From: JABDGZ01 sp964483785
GTDB taxonomy: Bacteria > Omnitrophota > Gorgyraeia > Zapsychrales > Fredricksoniimonadaceae
DNA: 27,773 nucleotides
Direction of reading: 5' to 3'
Assembly (NCBI GenBank): GCA_964483785.1
Contig: CAZACW010000027.1
Span: 1 to 27,773 of the forward strand
In this document: positions 13,908 through 23,184 of the stretch, one piece after another
How the letters are laid out: every line of letters starts with the position of its first letter
How positions within the stretch are numbered: position 1 is the stretch's first letter
The notes under the pieces: generated by a model
Told to the model about the DNA's origin: nothing
The model's input: only the letters and a program-made list of their open reading frames with translations
The model's database searches: none
Program-made: the position numbers and the translations under genes

Positions 13908-15362
13908 ATGCGCGCCCCTTCCAAGCTCCCTTTGCCGAAAACAAAGATCGTCTGCACCTTGGGCCCTGCCACATCATCCCCTTCCAAACTCGAAGGGCTG
14001 ATGGAAAGCGGCATGAACATCGCCCGCCTGAATTTTTCCCACGGCGATCCCAAGGAGCACGCGGCCCACATCCGCATGGTCCGCGCCGCGGCTTCCAAGA
14101 CAAGGCGCATGGTCAGCATGCTCATCGATTTGCCCGGCGTTAAAATGCGCGTCGGAGAACTGCTCAACAATGCCTTGACCTTAAGAAAAGGGGACAGGCT
14201 CGTTTTGACCACCAAGAACGTGCTCGGCACCCACGAGTGCATCCCTGTTGAATACAAACATCTGCCTCAAAGCGTTACCCAGGGACAGATCATTTACCTG
14301 AATGACGGGTTTATTCAGCTTAAGGTCGATCACATCCGCGGCCAGGACGTGTTCTGTAAGGTGCGGGTGGGCGGCAAGCTGATGTCCCATAAAGGCCTTA
14401 ACCTGCCCGGCGTGAAATTAGACATCCATCCCATCACAGCCAGGGACTTGAAGATCATTGATTTCGGCTTGAGGCACGGGGTCAATGTGTTCGGGCTGTC
14501 CTTCATCGAGAAGGCCCAGGACATCCGCCAGGTCAGGACCTTTGCGGCCAGGCGGGGCCACGGGGTATATCTGGTGGCCAAGATCGAGCGCCGGGCCGCG
14601 GTGGACAATTTTGACGAGATCCTCAAAGCTGCCGATGCCGTGATGGTGGCCCGGGGGGACTTAGGCGTTGAGGTCCCCATCGAGGAAGTGCCCGGCATCC
14701 AAAAGCGGCTCATCCAAAAGGCCAATATTTTGGGCAAGCCCGTGATCACCGCCACCCAAATGCTCGAATCCATGACCCAGAACATGCGGCTGACCCGCGC
14801 CGAGGTCAATGACGTGGCCAATGCCATCTTAGACGGCACCGATGCCATCATGCTCTCGCAGGAGACCGCCGTCGGCGATTATCCCCTGGAAACGGTGCGC
14901 ATGATGGCCAGGATCGCCGTGACCACGGAGCGCCAGCGCGATGAAGGGCAGTTGTCCGATGATGAAGGCCGCCAGATCGACCATAAGGTGGCCCAAAGCC
15001 CGTCCTTGACCACCACGGACGTGACCTCCTTAAACGCGGTCCGGGCCGCCGAGGAATTGAAGGCCCGCTACATCTTAACGCCCACGACCAGCGGCAGCAC
15101 GGCGCGGCGGATCTCGCGGTTTAAGCCGCCTTGCTGGATCCTTTCCTTCAGCGCCCATCCGCAGGTCTGCGATTTTTTGAATTTTTCTTACGGGGTGCAT
15201 CCCTTTCATTTGAACAAGAAAACCACGCATGACCCGCACGCCATCTTTAAAAACCTTAAGCAAGCCCGCCTGGTCAAAAAAGGAGACACGCTGATTTTGA
15301 CCGAGCGCAGGCTCTCGCCTCATCCCGGGGACACGGATTCGCTGGGCATTGTTACATTATAG
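13908..15362 (+). CDS. pyk: pyruvate kinase
   Basis: A 484-residue pyruvate kinase, catalysing phosphoenolpyruvate + ADP to pyruvate + ATP, the last step of glycolysis. The N-terminal signature TKIVCTLGPAT and NIARLNFSHG (residues about 9-45) is intact. The catalytic Lys is K225 in VAKIERR, followed by the metal and substrate loop VARGDLGVE and the ITATQMLESM helix. The TRAEVNDVANAILDGTDA motif is present; the preceding NPRP common in the family reads NMRL. The C-terminal domain looks normal in length, with a final TLILTERR strand. The start has no clear SD and lies 6 bp after the upstream stop, so translation may be coupled. Its 3' end overlaps the convergent 15320-17146 gene by 43 bp. Confidence 0.95.
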   Translation: MRAPSKLPLPKTKIVCTLGPATSSPSKLEGLMESGMNIARLNFSHGDPKEHAAHIRMVRAAASKTRRMVSMLIDLPGVKMRVGELLNNALTLRKGDRLVLTTKNVLGTHECIPVEYKHLPQSVTQGQIIYLNDGFIQLKVDHIRGQDVFCKVRVGGKLMSHKGLNLPGVKLDIHPITARDLKIIDFGLRHGVNVFGLSFIEKAQDIRQVRTFAARRGHGVYLVAKIERRAAVDNFDEILKAADAVMVARGDLGVEVPIEEVPGIQKRLIQKANILGKPVITATQMLESMTQNMRLTRAEVNDVANAILDGTDAIMLSQETAVGDYPLETVRMMARIAVTTERQRDEGQLSDDEGRQIDHKVAQSPSLTTTDVTSLNAVRAAEELKARYILTPTTSGSTARRISRFKPPCWILSFSAHPQVCDFLNFSYGVHPFHLNKKTTHDPHAIFKNLKQARLVKKGDTLILTERRLSPHPGDTDSLGIVTL

Positions 15363-17146
15363 CTGGGCTTAGCGTCGATGCGCCTGTCGATCATCCGCTC
15401 ATAGAGGGAAAACATGTGCCGGCGCACCCTGTCCTTGAGCGGGGACTTGTTCCATTGGAAATTCATCCGGTACAGGTAACCGGAAAGGCTGAATTCAAAC
15501 GGCAGGCTCCAGGCCCCGTGCGCCAGGACGATGATTTTGCGGCCGATCGTCGATTCATTGAGGAGATTTTTGGAAAAGCGCACAGAGCCCTGGGCCGCCA
15601 CCAGGTCATCTGCGTTGATATGGAAATATCCGCTTAAGTCCAAGTCCTCTGTCCTTAGTTTTAAGTCTTCCAGCAGTTTGGATTGCCCGTTGATCCTGTA
15701 GCGGCAGGAAAATTCCGCGCCTTTTTGCCTGGCCAGGGAAGGCATCTGCAGCAGTTTGGCCATCCATGACGCGATAGGAGTGTTCTCAAAATGGCCGCGA
15801 TGCAGGGTCAAGACCCCTTCCAGGGCGAGGTTCTGGACCGTTTGCACATGGAAGGTCCCGGACAAGATGCCTTGCGGGATTTTCAGGCCTTCGTAATGTC
15901 CCTGGCTTTGGATCTTCCAGGGCAGGCTGGAAGTATCCAGGAAGACGCGGCCAAAGCCGTGGCCGGCCATCAGGCCGGCGGAAAGGGAAATGGTCTTATG
16001 ATAGGGTTTGGCGAAGTTTAAACTGGCCAGCACATCGTCGAGCGGGACCGCGTACGTGCGGTTTTGGAATGGAAAGGTCCCTTGCACCTTCCCTATATGA
16101 AATTTCATGAAGGACGGGCTGAAGATCAGGGTTTTTAAGTTTGCGAATTCGAGGTGGGCCTTGTCCAGGTCGGAAACGCCGCTGTAGATGAGACCTTGGG
16201 GCGTGTTGGCCAAATGCAGGCGCAGGCGGATGTTTTTAAGCGGCAGGGGAGGCCCGGTATTTTGGGTCTGCCTTAAATAGGTGATGTCCGCGTCGCACTG
16301 AAAGAAAGCTTCCCGGGTGCAATGGGCCCGTGCGGCCGCGGCGTCATCGTCCACGGAAAAAGTCAGCTGGTCCAGGACAATGTCTTGAGGATGGACCTTC
16401 ACGCGGCCGTCGATGTCCAGGATATACCACCGGTCATAAAAAATGTAGCCTTTCCAGTCCAGACGGTGATTCCGCCAGCTGCCCCATAGATTGAAAGACA
16501 TGCGCTCGGTCTGCACGTTCAGCTTTTCCAGGTCAAAGCCGCGGTCCTGGAACCGGCCTTTGAGCTCAAAATCAAATTGGCCGTGAAAATCCCCGGACCC
16601 CGCGGCTCTGATTTGGCCCTGGTGCGCGTCGGCGGCCATATTAAAACTGACCGGGGTCATCTGGCCCATGGTATCCGGATAGACCTGCACCTCAGACACC
16701 CCGACGCGCAGGTCCCCGCGGGGGATTTTCTTGCTTAAGGCATAGACCCTTTCATGGTAGCGTCTCCAGTATTCCCTGAGGGTCCTGGCATGGATGGACA
16801 TGCTTTGGATATTGACATAATGCAGGGCCTGGGCGGAATTGAGAAAAGGAAAGGAAAAACCCAGGGTCATCCGGGAGGCCTGCAGCATCGGGCTTTTGCC
16901 GTCCACCCCCAAAACAAGGATATTTTTGAGGATAATATAATTGGGGAAACGGTAATGGGCCGTGTCGTAGGCAATTTTCGCGTTAAACTGCTGGGCGATG
17001 ATATCCGAGAAGGAGCGTACGAAATGCGGCAGCCAATGATTGATCTGGTAGGTCAAAAACGCGGCCATGGACGTGACGATCAAAAAGATGAGGACCGTGT
17101 ATTTCCATTTAAAAAGGAACCTCTGTAAAAAGCTGCCCGTTAACAT
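15320..17146 (-). CDS. AsmA-like membrane-anchored periplasmic protein
   Basis: A 608-residue protein with one N-terminal transmembrane helix (about residues 13-31) followed by a long beta-rich periplasmic part. The start region is of AsmA/DUF748 type: helix, then INHWLPHF... IAQQFNAKIAYDTAHYRFPNYIILKNILVL, the usual first strands (x-F-P-x-x-I-x-L-x-x-I) of the AsmA/TamB/YhdP group. These proteins form repeating beta-groove bridges that handle lipids between inner and outer membrane. A late segment (SLPFEFSLSGYLYRMNFQWN) is another typical strand pair. It begins inside the end of the upstream TPR gene (38-bp overlap). Its last 43 bp overlap pyruvate kinase on the other strand. The family assignment is by pattern only. 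Confidence 0.6.
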   Translation of the reverse strand: MLTGSFLQRFLFKWKYTVLIFLIVTSMAAFLTYQINHWLPHFVRSFSDIIAQQFNAKIAYDTAHYRFPNYIILKNILVLGVDGKSPMLQASRMTLGFSFPFLNSAQALHYVNIQSMSIHARTLREYWRRYHERVYALSKKIPRGDLRVGVSEVQVYPDTMGQMTPVSFNMAADAHQGQIRAAGSGDFHGQFDFELKGRFQDRGFDLEKLNVQTERMSFNLWGSWRNHRLDWKGYIFYDRWYILDIDGRVKVHPQDIVLDQLTFSVDDDAAAARAHCTREAFFQCDADITYLRQTQNTGPPLPLKNIRLRLHLANTPQGLIYSGVSDLDKAHLEFANLKTLIFSPSFMKFHIGKVQGTFPFQNRTYAVPLDDVLASLNFAKPYHKTISLSAGLMAGHGFGRVFLDTSSLPWKIQSQGHYEGLKIPQGILSGTFHVQTVQNLALEGVLTLHRGHFENTPIASWMAKLLQMPSLARQKGAEFSCRYRINGQSKLLEDLKLRTEDLDLSGYFHINADDLVAAQGSVRFSKNLLNESTIGRKIIVLAHGAWSLPFEFSLSGYLYRMNFQWNKSPLKDRVRRHMFSLYERMIDRRIDAKPSYNVTMPSESVSPG

Positions 17147-17636
17147 AGATGTCTACCTTGTTGATGGTGTACACCAGCTCATGCAGACGCTGAAATCCCG
17201 ACAGGAATGTATAGACCTTTTGATCGTTGAAAATAAAGGTCAGCTGGCGGAAAGCCGCGGCCTTGCCGCGGTATTTTTCCATGTCATCCTTATGGTCCTG
17301 GATCTTGGCGATTTGATACAGGTAGGCCAGCGCGATCAAGGCTTCTTCATGCCGGGGGTATTTCGCGTATACAGTCTCAAACTGGTCAGAGGCCATCTGC
17401 CAATTGTTTTGCAGGAAGTAGTATTCACCAAGGGCAAAATCAGAGGCGAGGCAATGGCGGGAACCGGGGCATTCATTGAGGACCGTCTGGAAATCCATGA
17501 AAGCAAAGTCGTTTTCGCCCTCTCTGGCAAAACCTACTGCTTCTTTGAATTCAAGGTCTGCATCCGAGGCTTCTGCGCAGGCCACCCAAAAAACCGCCTG
17601 CACCCACAATGAAAGAATAATAGCGTACTGCCTCAC
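17109..17636 (-). CDS. exported TPR-repeat protein, GTG start, probably leaderless
   Basis: A 175-residue exported protein. A signal peptide runs from residue 1 to about 23 (ending ACAEA). Helical pairs at about residues 27-60, 62-95 and 97-130 (ASDFALGEYYFLQNNWQMASDQFETVYAKYPRHEEALIALAYLYQ) are TPR-like, as in YfgC/BamD-type assembly lipoproteins. GTG at 17636 is the only usable start: an in-frame TGA lies two codons upstream, and the signal peptide begins directly at this codon. There is no SD, and a TATACT box ends 6 bp before the GTG. It overlaps the AsmA-like gene downstream, so the two form an envelope operon. Specific function is unknown. Confidence 0.7.
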   Translation of the reverse strand: MRQYAIILSLWVQAVFWVACAEASDADLEFKEAVGFAREGENDFAFMDFQTVLNECPGSRHCLASDFALGEYYFLQNNWQMASDQFETVYAKYPRHEEALIALAYLYQIAKIQDHKDDMEKYRGKAAAFRQLTFIFNDQKVYTFLSGFQRLHELVYTINKVDIYVNGQLFTEVPF

Positions 17637-17642
17637 GATTCA

Positions 17643-17670
17643 AGTATACCCTATAAAATGGCAGGCGCAA
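17643..17670 (-). promoter_or_regulatory. promoter of the TPR/AsmA-like operon
   Basis: On the minus strand TTGCGC (17665-17670) and TATACT (17643-17648) are spaced by 16 bp. The -10 box ends 6 bp before the GTG start, so transcription would begin at about the first base of the coding region. Confidence 0.55.
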
Positions 17671-17761
17671 GCCAGGGCCTGGGGCCTTTGAAAGCCAAAT
17701 TATTGTATTTATAGACGAAAAAATAGCTTGAAAGCGTTTTTTTGCCTTTATCATCCCGCTC

Positions 17762-17789
17762 TTGTTTTCTACCTTATAAGTGCCATACT
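17762..17789 (+). promoter_or_regulatory. candidate promoter of the 1546-residue protein gene
   Basis: TTGTTT (17762-17767) and CATACT (17784-17789) are spaced by 16 bp. Nearly the same pair, TTGTTT and CATACT with 17 bp, lies before the related gene at 27470. TATAGT at 17791 is an alternative -10. SD gggag is 3 bp before the ATG at 17820. Confidence 0.4.
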
Positions 17790-17819
17790 TTATAGTAGTT
17801 ATAAATAGCTAGGGAGACT

Positions 17820-20800
17820 ATGACCCCATATATCCTAAACGTAACCCAGGCAATGTTAAGAAAAATGCGTAGAGCTATTTCCATAGTCATTTTGTTCGCT
17901 TTTTCTTTGACCTCGGTCCCAAGCCCATCTTATGCCCAGGTAGATCCCATACCGTTTATGCCGGTACCTGGGGCTATGGTGCATTTAAGTCCGCAGTTTT
18001 CCCCAGCCTATTTGAAAGGTATCGTTGTCCATCCTGAAAATCCATTCAAATTTGACTTCATTGTTTATAGGGGCGATAAGCCTTTAAGTGATGTCCAAAA
18101 GAGAGCCGAGTACACAAAGCTTACCAAGTATTTTTTGGCTTCTATGGCCATTCCTGATGATGATCAGTGGGTGAATCTTTCTCCTTATGAGAAGGATCGT
18201 ATTATCAAGGATGACTTTGGCAAGACTGAAATGGGTCGCGATCTGTTGGCCCAGGATTATTTATTGAAGCAGATCACCGCGTCGTTGATATATCCCCAGG
18301 ACAGCTTAGGCAAAAGGTTCTGGGACAAAATTTATGTTCAGGCCCAAAAGCAATACGGCACAACGAATATCCCTGTCAACACGTTTAATAAGGTTTGGAT
18401 TCTGCCCGATGACGCGCTTATATACGAGAAAAGTAATGTAAATAAACCAGGGATCGACAAGCAAGGAACAGGGAATATCACCGCTTATGTTTTAAAGAAT
18501 CATTTAAGGGTGATGCTGGAAGAAGATTATTTGTCCTTACAGAAACATACCGGCATTGAGCGCGTGCCAGCCAACAAGACCCATTCCATCGCATCCAAAA
18601 TCGTGCGTGAAATAGTTCTCCCAGAATTACAAAAAGAGGTTAATGAGGGCGCTAACTTTGCACCCCTGCGCCAGGTCTACAGCGGCATGCTGCTGGCCAC
18701 CTGGTTTAAACGTACGCTTAAACAGTCCGTATTAGGCCAAATCTACGCGAATAAGGGCAAGGTTAAGGGAATAGACCAAGATCCGCGAATCAATGAGGAA
18801 ATTTACGAGCGTTACCTGCAGGCGTACAAGAAGGGGGTGTTTAACTATATTAAGGAGGATACCGACAGGCTGACTAATGAGACAGTGTCGAGGAAGTATT
18901 TTTCGGGGGGAACGGGTGATTTTGCAATGGCATCAGAAGTATTTCATCATGACGTCGTTGAAATAACACACGATGATGCAAAGGGAGAACAATCCGAAAT
19001 ACGGGCAATTCCTTCTTTGGATGTGGCAGATTTCGCGATGTCAGAAGTGACGCCGGTAGGCTGGCCGTATAATTTAGAGAGTAGAAAAGTAATCACGCCC
19101 GATGGAACAGGAGTTGTGATAGGAATCACAGCTATTGCAGGAATTAAATTTAAAATAACAGTTAAACTTGATGGCGGCGCAACGATTTCTTATTTGGGAC
19201 CGTCTGCTACCCCTGAGAAAATCAGGGTAACAGATGAGGGGGCATCCATTCCAGAAGATCAAGGTGCCCGCGAGGAGAAAAAACAATTTTCATTTGAGCA
19301 AAGGCTCAATAAATTAAAAAGCGAGATAAGGCCAATTTTTAGTGAAGAGTTAGATGTAGGTTTTCCTATCACGGACGGCTTATTAAAAATGGTTGTGTTA
19401 ATTGGTCATGAGCAAGAATTTTTAGATTGGCTTGAATTTGGAACCCCAAACCCATACGTCGATTTGTTTAGAAAAATGTCTAGCTTAGGTTCCTTGTACA
19501 TTGATCAGTTAATAAAACAGGGTCCGGACCTTCTGTCGTTATCAGATATTTTTGATTTAGATGAAGAGATGGCTTTTTGGAATGAAGCCCTGTTTAATTC
19601 AAGAAATGAAGGCATTAGTCTCAAAAATTTGGATCAGATTAGAAGACTAGTTCCGTTATTGCGTAAGGTGTTTGATGGTTTAATAATTTATATGGGGGAC
19701 AAGAGCAGGCATGTAGAGTTTGTCGAATTTGTCATCAATAATATCGACAGAATAGATATAAATCAGATAGAAGAAATGGAAAGCCTTTTCAAACAGGGGA
19801 GCCGTGAAGATCTTATGCAATTATATTATTTAATTTACTTCGGGCGTAAGATTGATCTTAACGGACTTTCCGAGTTGTATCATGGCAGTCCCGTAAATGT
19901 TATTAAAGATATTATTTTTGATTCCAACGGGATAATCGATTTTTCAAAAAGTGGGTCAGAAATGGGAGACAATTATTTCTCTTTCGACAAAGGCGTATCT
20001 GAAGGGTTCGGGTTTGTTCTGGCTTTTGATGTCCCAAAATTGGTGGCTTTAAATGTTCGCTTGGAATTGGGTTCGTCCGTTTTAGAAAGAGAATATACGA
20101 CTCAATCGGCGATTCCCTTGACGGCCCTCACGGAAAACTCCAAAAAAGAATTGATACAGATGTTTAAATCAGATAATGAAGATAACAACAAAAAACTTAT
20201 GACTGCTCTTTATGGAAATGAGGCCATGGTTGCTTCTGAGCAGGGGGAAATCGACTATGTTGTACAAACAGTTTGGCAGAGGCTTCATGGCATAGGAAGC
20301 ATTGATGAGATAAGGAAAATGGATCTAGAGGAATTTGCCCATCGAGCAGGGGTTCATATTATTTCACACACAGGTCTTCCTACTCCTATAATCACTATTT
20401 CAAAAGATCAATTCGAAAGCATTAAGCAGTATAGGTCAACAAATACGATGCCTACAGCCACGTCGGCAATAGATTTAGTTAATAATATGGAAATCAACGG
20501 GCCAGGAATATACATGAGTCTTCAGGAGGCAGATTCCATACATAAGGCTCTTGAAATAAAAAATGATCCTGCTCGCTATAACAAAGGAAGTATTTTCCAC
20601 GAGCTAATGGAAGACGCATTTGCGCAAGCCGGGTTGGTTGATGAAGTTTTGTCTTTTTTTAGAGGGCATACCCAAGCACGGGTATTGGAGGAAGAAATAC
20701 TATTTGACGCACTGATGGGACCGGAAGCAATTGGGGAGACACAAGCCATATTTTCTCACCAGTTTGACTTTGAAGGGTACCTTCTTGATGTTGTTCCAGA

Positions 20801-22460
20801 TATTCATTTTGAAAAGCTTGGAGAAAGCTATAAAAATAGCCATAGAGCGATAACGAAACAAAAGCTGGCGAGTTCATTAGGTAAAGACAGTCCTTATTAT
20901 CAGACACTTGCCTGGGCGGTCAATTCTTATCCGGATGTATTGATGGAAGCGGCTAAACAAAGAGTAAATTCAAGTAATTTTGAATCTTTCGTTGGTATTA
21001 ACCCTGCAATGGTGGCGACGGGAGGGAGACCGAAGGCACAAAATGATAGGGCAATGATTAATGCTTTTGACGAATTTCGAACAGAATTTATTAAGACTAT
21101 CGAAGCCAGGGAATTTTTGGGATATGTAGGAAGGGTTATCAAACATTTGGTCTTAGATGATGTCGAGACTACTTTTGATGTTTTGTCAGGAGGATTTATA
21201 CGTCATTTTATTGTTGGGAATGCTGTTAGTGTGAAGCATTATGGTGCAGGTGTAGCAGGCTTCATTCACGTTCACTCTCATCCTTTTACCGGAGGGACAC
21301 ATATACTTCCGACCATCGAGGATATCAATGTATGGCGCGAACATGGATATCTGTTTGGAATGATCATTGCAGGAACTCCTAAAGATGGTTTTTATGGTTT
21401 TATATATGATGTTGATCGGATGAGCCTTCAATATTCGACTAGGGGGAATTTAAGGGAAGATAATGAAATTGTTTTTGATTTAAAGAAACAAGGAATCTTA
21501 AAGATTTATCATATTACATTCAACCATTTGGTCAGGTATGGTTTCGATGAAGTTGTAAACAGTAATGAGGCGCCACAAATATCGTTGGAGGATGTTACTC
21601 AACAAGAAATACAAAGTATTTTAGTGATGGGGGAGGAAGAATTAGGGGCCATTGAGAAAAAGCGTGAAGAACGTTGGACAATAAATGATTTTAAACAGTT
21701 TGAGACGATGAATCATTTTGAACTCATATCTTCCGCTTTACCGAGAATTTTAAAAGATCTAAGGTCTTGGTTGTGGCAATACGTTTCATATGCTGTAAAC
21801 CCTCAAGAGTATTTAGGCATAACTTCATCTCTTAAAAGAGAGCAAATACGGTTAGATGCTCTTTTAAAAGCCTGCCTAGAAAGAACAGATTATGATTTTA
21901 TAAATGATCCATTTGAACCGGTCAAAATGGTCCGCTTATCTTTAATTTTAACCGAAGTTGTCCAAGGTGAAATAGTGGGATTGGGAGAACCTTTGACGGA
22001 AGGTTCTTTACAGCCTAGAGCAATACGTAAATATTTGAAGGAATTTTTATTAAAGTTGGATATGCCTTTGAGGGTGGGAGAATTTTTTCAAGTCATTGAA
22101 GAGCCCTTAAAGATAAAAAATGTTGAAGAATTAGATCATTATTTGTATCAAGACGATTTGATTGGGCTTGCTAAGCATAAACTTTTAGATTTTGCTCAAA
22201 CATCTGTTATCCAAAGAGATCCTGGTGGTATCGACATGAACTCCGCTAACCTCGCCATGACTATCAAGCGTGATGGCAAGGGTGTACCGTTGCCTGTTAG
22301 CCAGCAGAATTTGGAAAATATCCACATTGACGGGCTTGTACCGGTCATCCTTCAAATCCAACCAGCCAGCGCAACAAACATCCTTTCGCAATTTACCACC
22401 AACAGCTTACCCAAACCTGCCAATGATAATCTGCCGGCCGTAATCTTGAAGGCAGGTTAA
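17820..22460 (+). CDS. 1546-residue modular secreted protein with JAMM/JAB-like motif
   Basis: A very large exported protein. The signal peptide lies within residues 1-40 (basic MLRKMRR, hydrophobic stretch, SYAQ). Residues about 45-365 form a domain beginning PVPGAMVHLSP...VHPENPFKFDFI and ending NYIKEDTDRL...RKYFSGG; its start is shared with the gene at 27470. Around 420-470 a small SH3-like beta domain follows (VITPDGTGVVIGI... GGATISYLG). Residues about 680-765 contain YHGS (H688), NYFSF (Y719) and REYTT (E758), an order seen in ADP-ribosyltransferase-like folds. Residues about 1100-1200 contain H1152-S-H1154-P and T1165-xx-D1168, a JAMM metallopeptidase-like motif. HELMED at 927 lacks the second His of HExxH. 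The tail (GGIDMNSANLAMTIKRDGKG) looks like a conserved C-terminal module. The middle is AT-rich compared with neighbours. Confidence 0.8.
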   Translation: MTPYILNVTQAMLRKMRRAISIVILFAFSLTSVPSPSYAQVDPIPFMPVPGAMVHLSPQFSPAYLKGIVVHPENPFKFDFIVYRGDKPLSDVQKRAEYTKLTKYFLASMAIPDDDQWVNLSPYEKDRIIKDDFGKTEMGRDLLAQDYLLKQITASLIYPQDSLGKRFWDKIYVQAQKQYGTTNIPVNTFNKVWILPDDALIYEKSNVNKPGIDKQGTGNITAYVLKNHLRVMLEEDYLSLQKHTGIERVPANKTHSIASKIVREIVLPELQKEVNEGANFAPLRQVYSGMLLATWFKRTLKQSVLGQIYANKGKVKGIDQDPRINEEIYERYLQAYKKGVFNYIKEDTDRLTNETVSRKYFSGGTGDFAMASEVFHHDVVEITHDDAKGEQSEIRAIPSLDVADFAMSEVTPVGWPYNLESRKVITPDGTGVVIGITAIAGIKFKITVKLDGGATISYLGPSATPEKIRVTDEGASIPEDQGAREEKKQFSFEQRLNKLKSEIRPIFSEELDVGFPITDGLLKMVVLIGHEQEFLDWLEFGTPNPYVDLFRKMSSLGSLYIDQLIKQGPDLLSLSDIFDLDEEMAFWNEALFNSRNEGISLKNLDQIRRLVPLLRKVFDGLIIYMGDKSRHVEFVEFVINNIDRIDINQIEEMESLFKQGSREDLMQLYYLIYFGRKIDLNGLSELYHGSPVNVIKDIIFDSNGIIDFSKSGSEMGDNYFSFDKGVSEGFGFVLAFDVPKLVALNVRLELGSSVLEREYTTQSAIPLTALTENSKKELIQMFKSDNEDNNKKLMTALYGNEAMVASEQGEIDYVVQTVWQRLHGIGSIDEIRKMDLEEFAHRAGVHIISHTGLPTPIITISKDQFESIKQYRSTNTMPTATSAIDLVNNMEINGPGIYMSLQEADSIHKALEIKNDPARYNKGSIFHELMEDAFAQAGLVDEVLSFFRGHTQARVLEEEILFDALMGPEAIGETQAIFSHQFDFEGYLLDVVPDIHFEKLGESYKNSHRAITKQKLASSLGKDSPYYQTLAWAVNSYPDVLMEAAKQRVNSSNFESFVGINPAMVATGGRPKAQNDRAMINAFDEFRTEFIKTIEAREFLGYVGRVIKHLVLDDVETTFDVLSGGFIRHFIVGNAVSVKHYGAGVAGFIHVHSHPFTGGTHILPTIEDINVWREHGYLFGMIIAGTPKDGFYGFIYDVDRMSLQYSTRGNLREDNEIVFDLKKQGILKIYHITFNHLVRYGFDEVVNSNEAPQISLEDVTQQEIQSILVMGEEELGAIEKKREERWTINDFKQFETMNHFELISSALPRILKDLRSWLWQYVSYAVNPQEYLGITSSLKREQIRLDALLKACLERTDYDFINDPFEPVKMVRLSLILTEVVQGEIVGLGEPLTEGSLQPRAIRKYLKEFLLKLDMPLRVGEFFQVIEEPLKIKNVEELDHYLYQDDLIGLAKHKLLDFAQTSVIQRDPGGIDMNSANLAMTIKRDGKGVPLPVSQQNLENIHIDGLVPVILQIQPASATNILSQFTTNSLPKPANDNLPAVILKAG

Positions 22461-22842
22461 TGTTTTTGCGGCTGACGCGGCTTACGTTGGCCCCAAAAGA
22501 ATAAAAAAACACGCCTGTTGCAAACACGCCAACGATGATTATCATTTCCATAATTTTCTCAGCAGTGATGGCAAATCCGCATCTTCAACTAGCGAGGCAG
22601 AAGTTCATAAGACGAGACCCTTATTTTTACCATCAGAGATATCGAATATTTCAAATCTCAATGGGATTATCAAGGTATCAGGCTGGCCAGTGATAGTAGC
22701 CGGTTGGTTATTTAACGCAATTCCGCAAAGGCAGCCGTTGGTTGTGGAAGCAGATTGGCTCAAGAAAAAAGAGAAACCAGTCGACAAGACGCAAGAGCCA
22801 CCGGCAAAGCCTACTACAGCATCAGGATGGAGGCTTGATTAA
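22450..22842 (+). pseudogene. startless ORF, probable 3' remnant of a larger gene
   Basis: A reading frame of 130 codons is open from 22450 to the stop at 22840-22842, in a different frame from the preceding gene, and contains no usable start near its beginning. The translation looks like real protein, not a shadow: FAADAAYVGPKRIKK, later NGIIKVSGWPVIVAGWLFN and a Lys/Pro/Glu-rich tail ending SGWRLD. It overlaps the end of the 1546-residue gene by 11 bp. Either a recombination joined it to that gene, or a frameshift separated it from one. No family is recognised. Confidence 0.5.
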
Positions 22843-22848
22843 ATTGGT

Positions 22849-23028
22849 ATGGCTCTCAACAGGCACAACGATGAGATTATCGCTTGGATCAAATGGGAAC
22901 TCGATCATACGTTTAAGGCAGCACCTAAGGAACGTGCTAGGCGCGTGCGTGAGCAAAGAATGTATGGTCTTTTAATTTGGGGGGATTTTAATAGGGAATT
23001 CCAGACTTCGTCACGCTTGGGGCTGTGA
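22849..23028 (+). CDS. small hypothetical protein, uncertain
   Basis: A 59-residue frame starting 6 bp after the remnant above. The first 38 residues (MALNRHNDEIIAWIKWELDH, then a KERARRVREQR helix) have normal protein character with charged helices. The last 20 overlap the opposite-strand gene at 22905-23153 and look like its shadow. There is no clear SD. It could be the truncated N-terminus of a small protein cut by the rearrangement. Function unknown. Confidence 0.3.
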   Translation: MALNRHNDEIIAWIKWELDHTFKAAPKERARRVREQRMYGLLIWGDFNREFQTSSRLGL

Positions 23029-23153
23029 GCGATGAGTCGTCCTTTAAGCGGAGCAGCAGTTTTTTTGTCGATAGTTTCCACATCGATCAAAAGCCATTCA
23101 GCGCGAGAGAAACGCTTCTTAATATGTGTGATATATTCGGATGCTTGCTTCAT
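22905..23153 (-). CDS. small DUF5678-like protein
   Basis: An 82-residue protein. The core EWLLIDVET... GRLIAHSPKRDEVWNSLLKS... RPYILCS follows the pattern of short DUF5678-type proteins (a W-hydrophobic strand, a GxxIAHxxxxxEV helix, then a PxIxxx strand). Such proteins have no known activity and are often found beside small aspartic-protease or toxin-antitoxin-like genes. The last 14 residues (from about RTRLARS) overlap the plus-strand frame at 22849 and may not be original. No SD is visible before the ATG. It is probably a displaced or truncated gene next to the IS remnant. Confidence 0.4.
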   Translation of the reverse strand: MKQASEYITHIKKRFSRAEWLLIDVETIDKKTAAPLKGRLIAHSPKRDEVWNSLLKSPQIKRPYILCSRTRLARSLGAALNV

Positions 23154-23184
23154 ACTTTTAAAATAACACGAGAGAAAGGCTTTG

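Noticed and set aside
20598..20615. HELMED read as an HExxH metalloprotease motif
   Set aside because: The second His is missing (Asp at that place), and no third ligand is evident.
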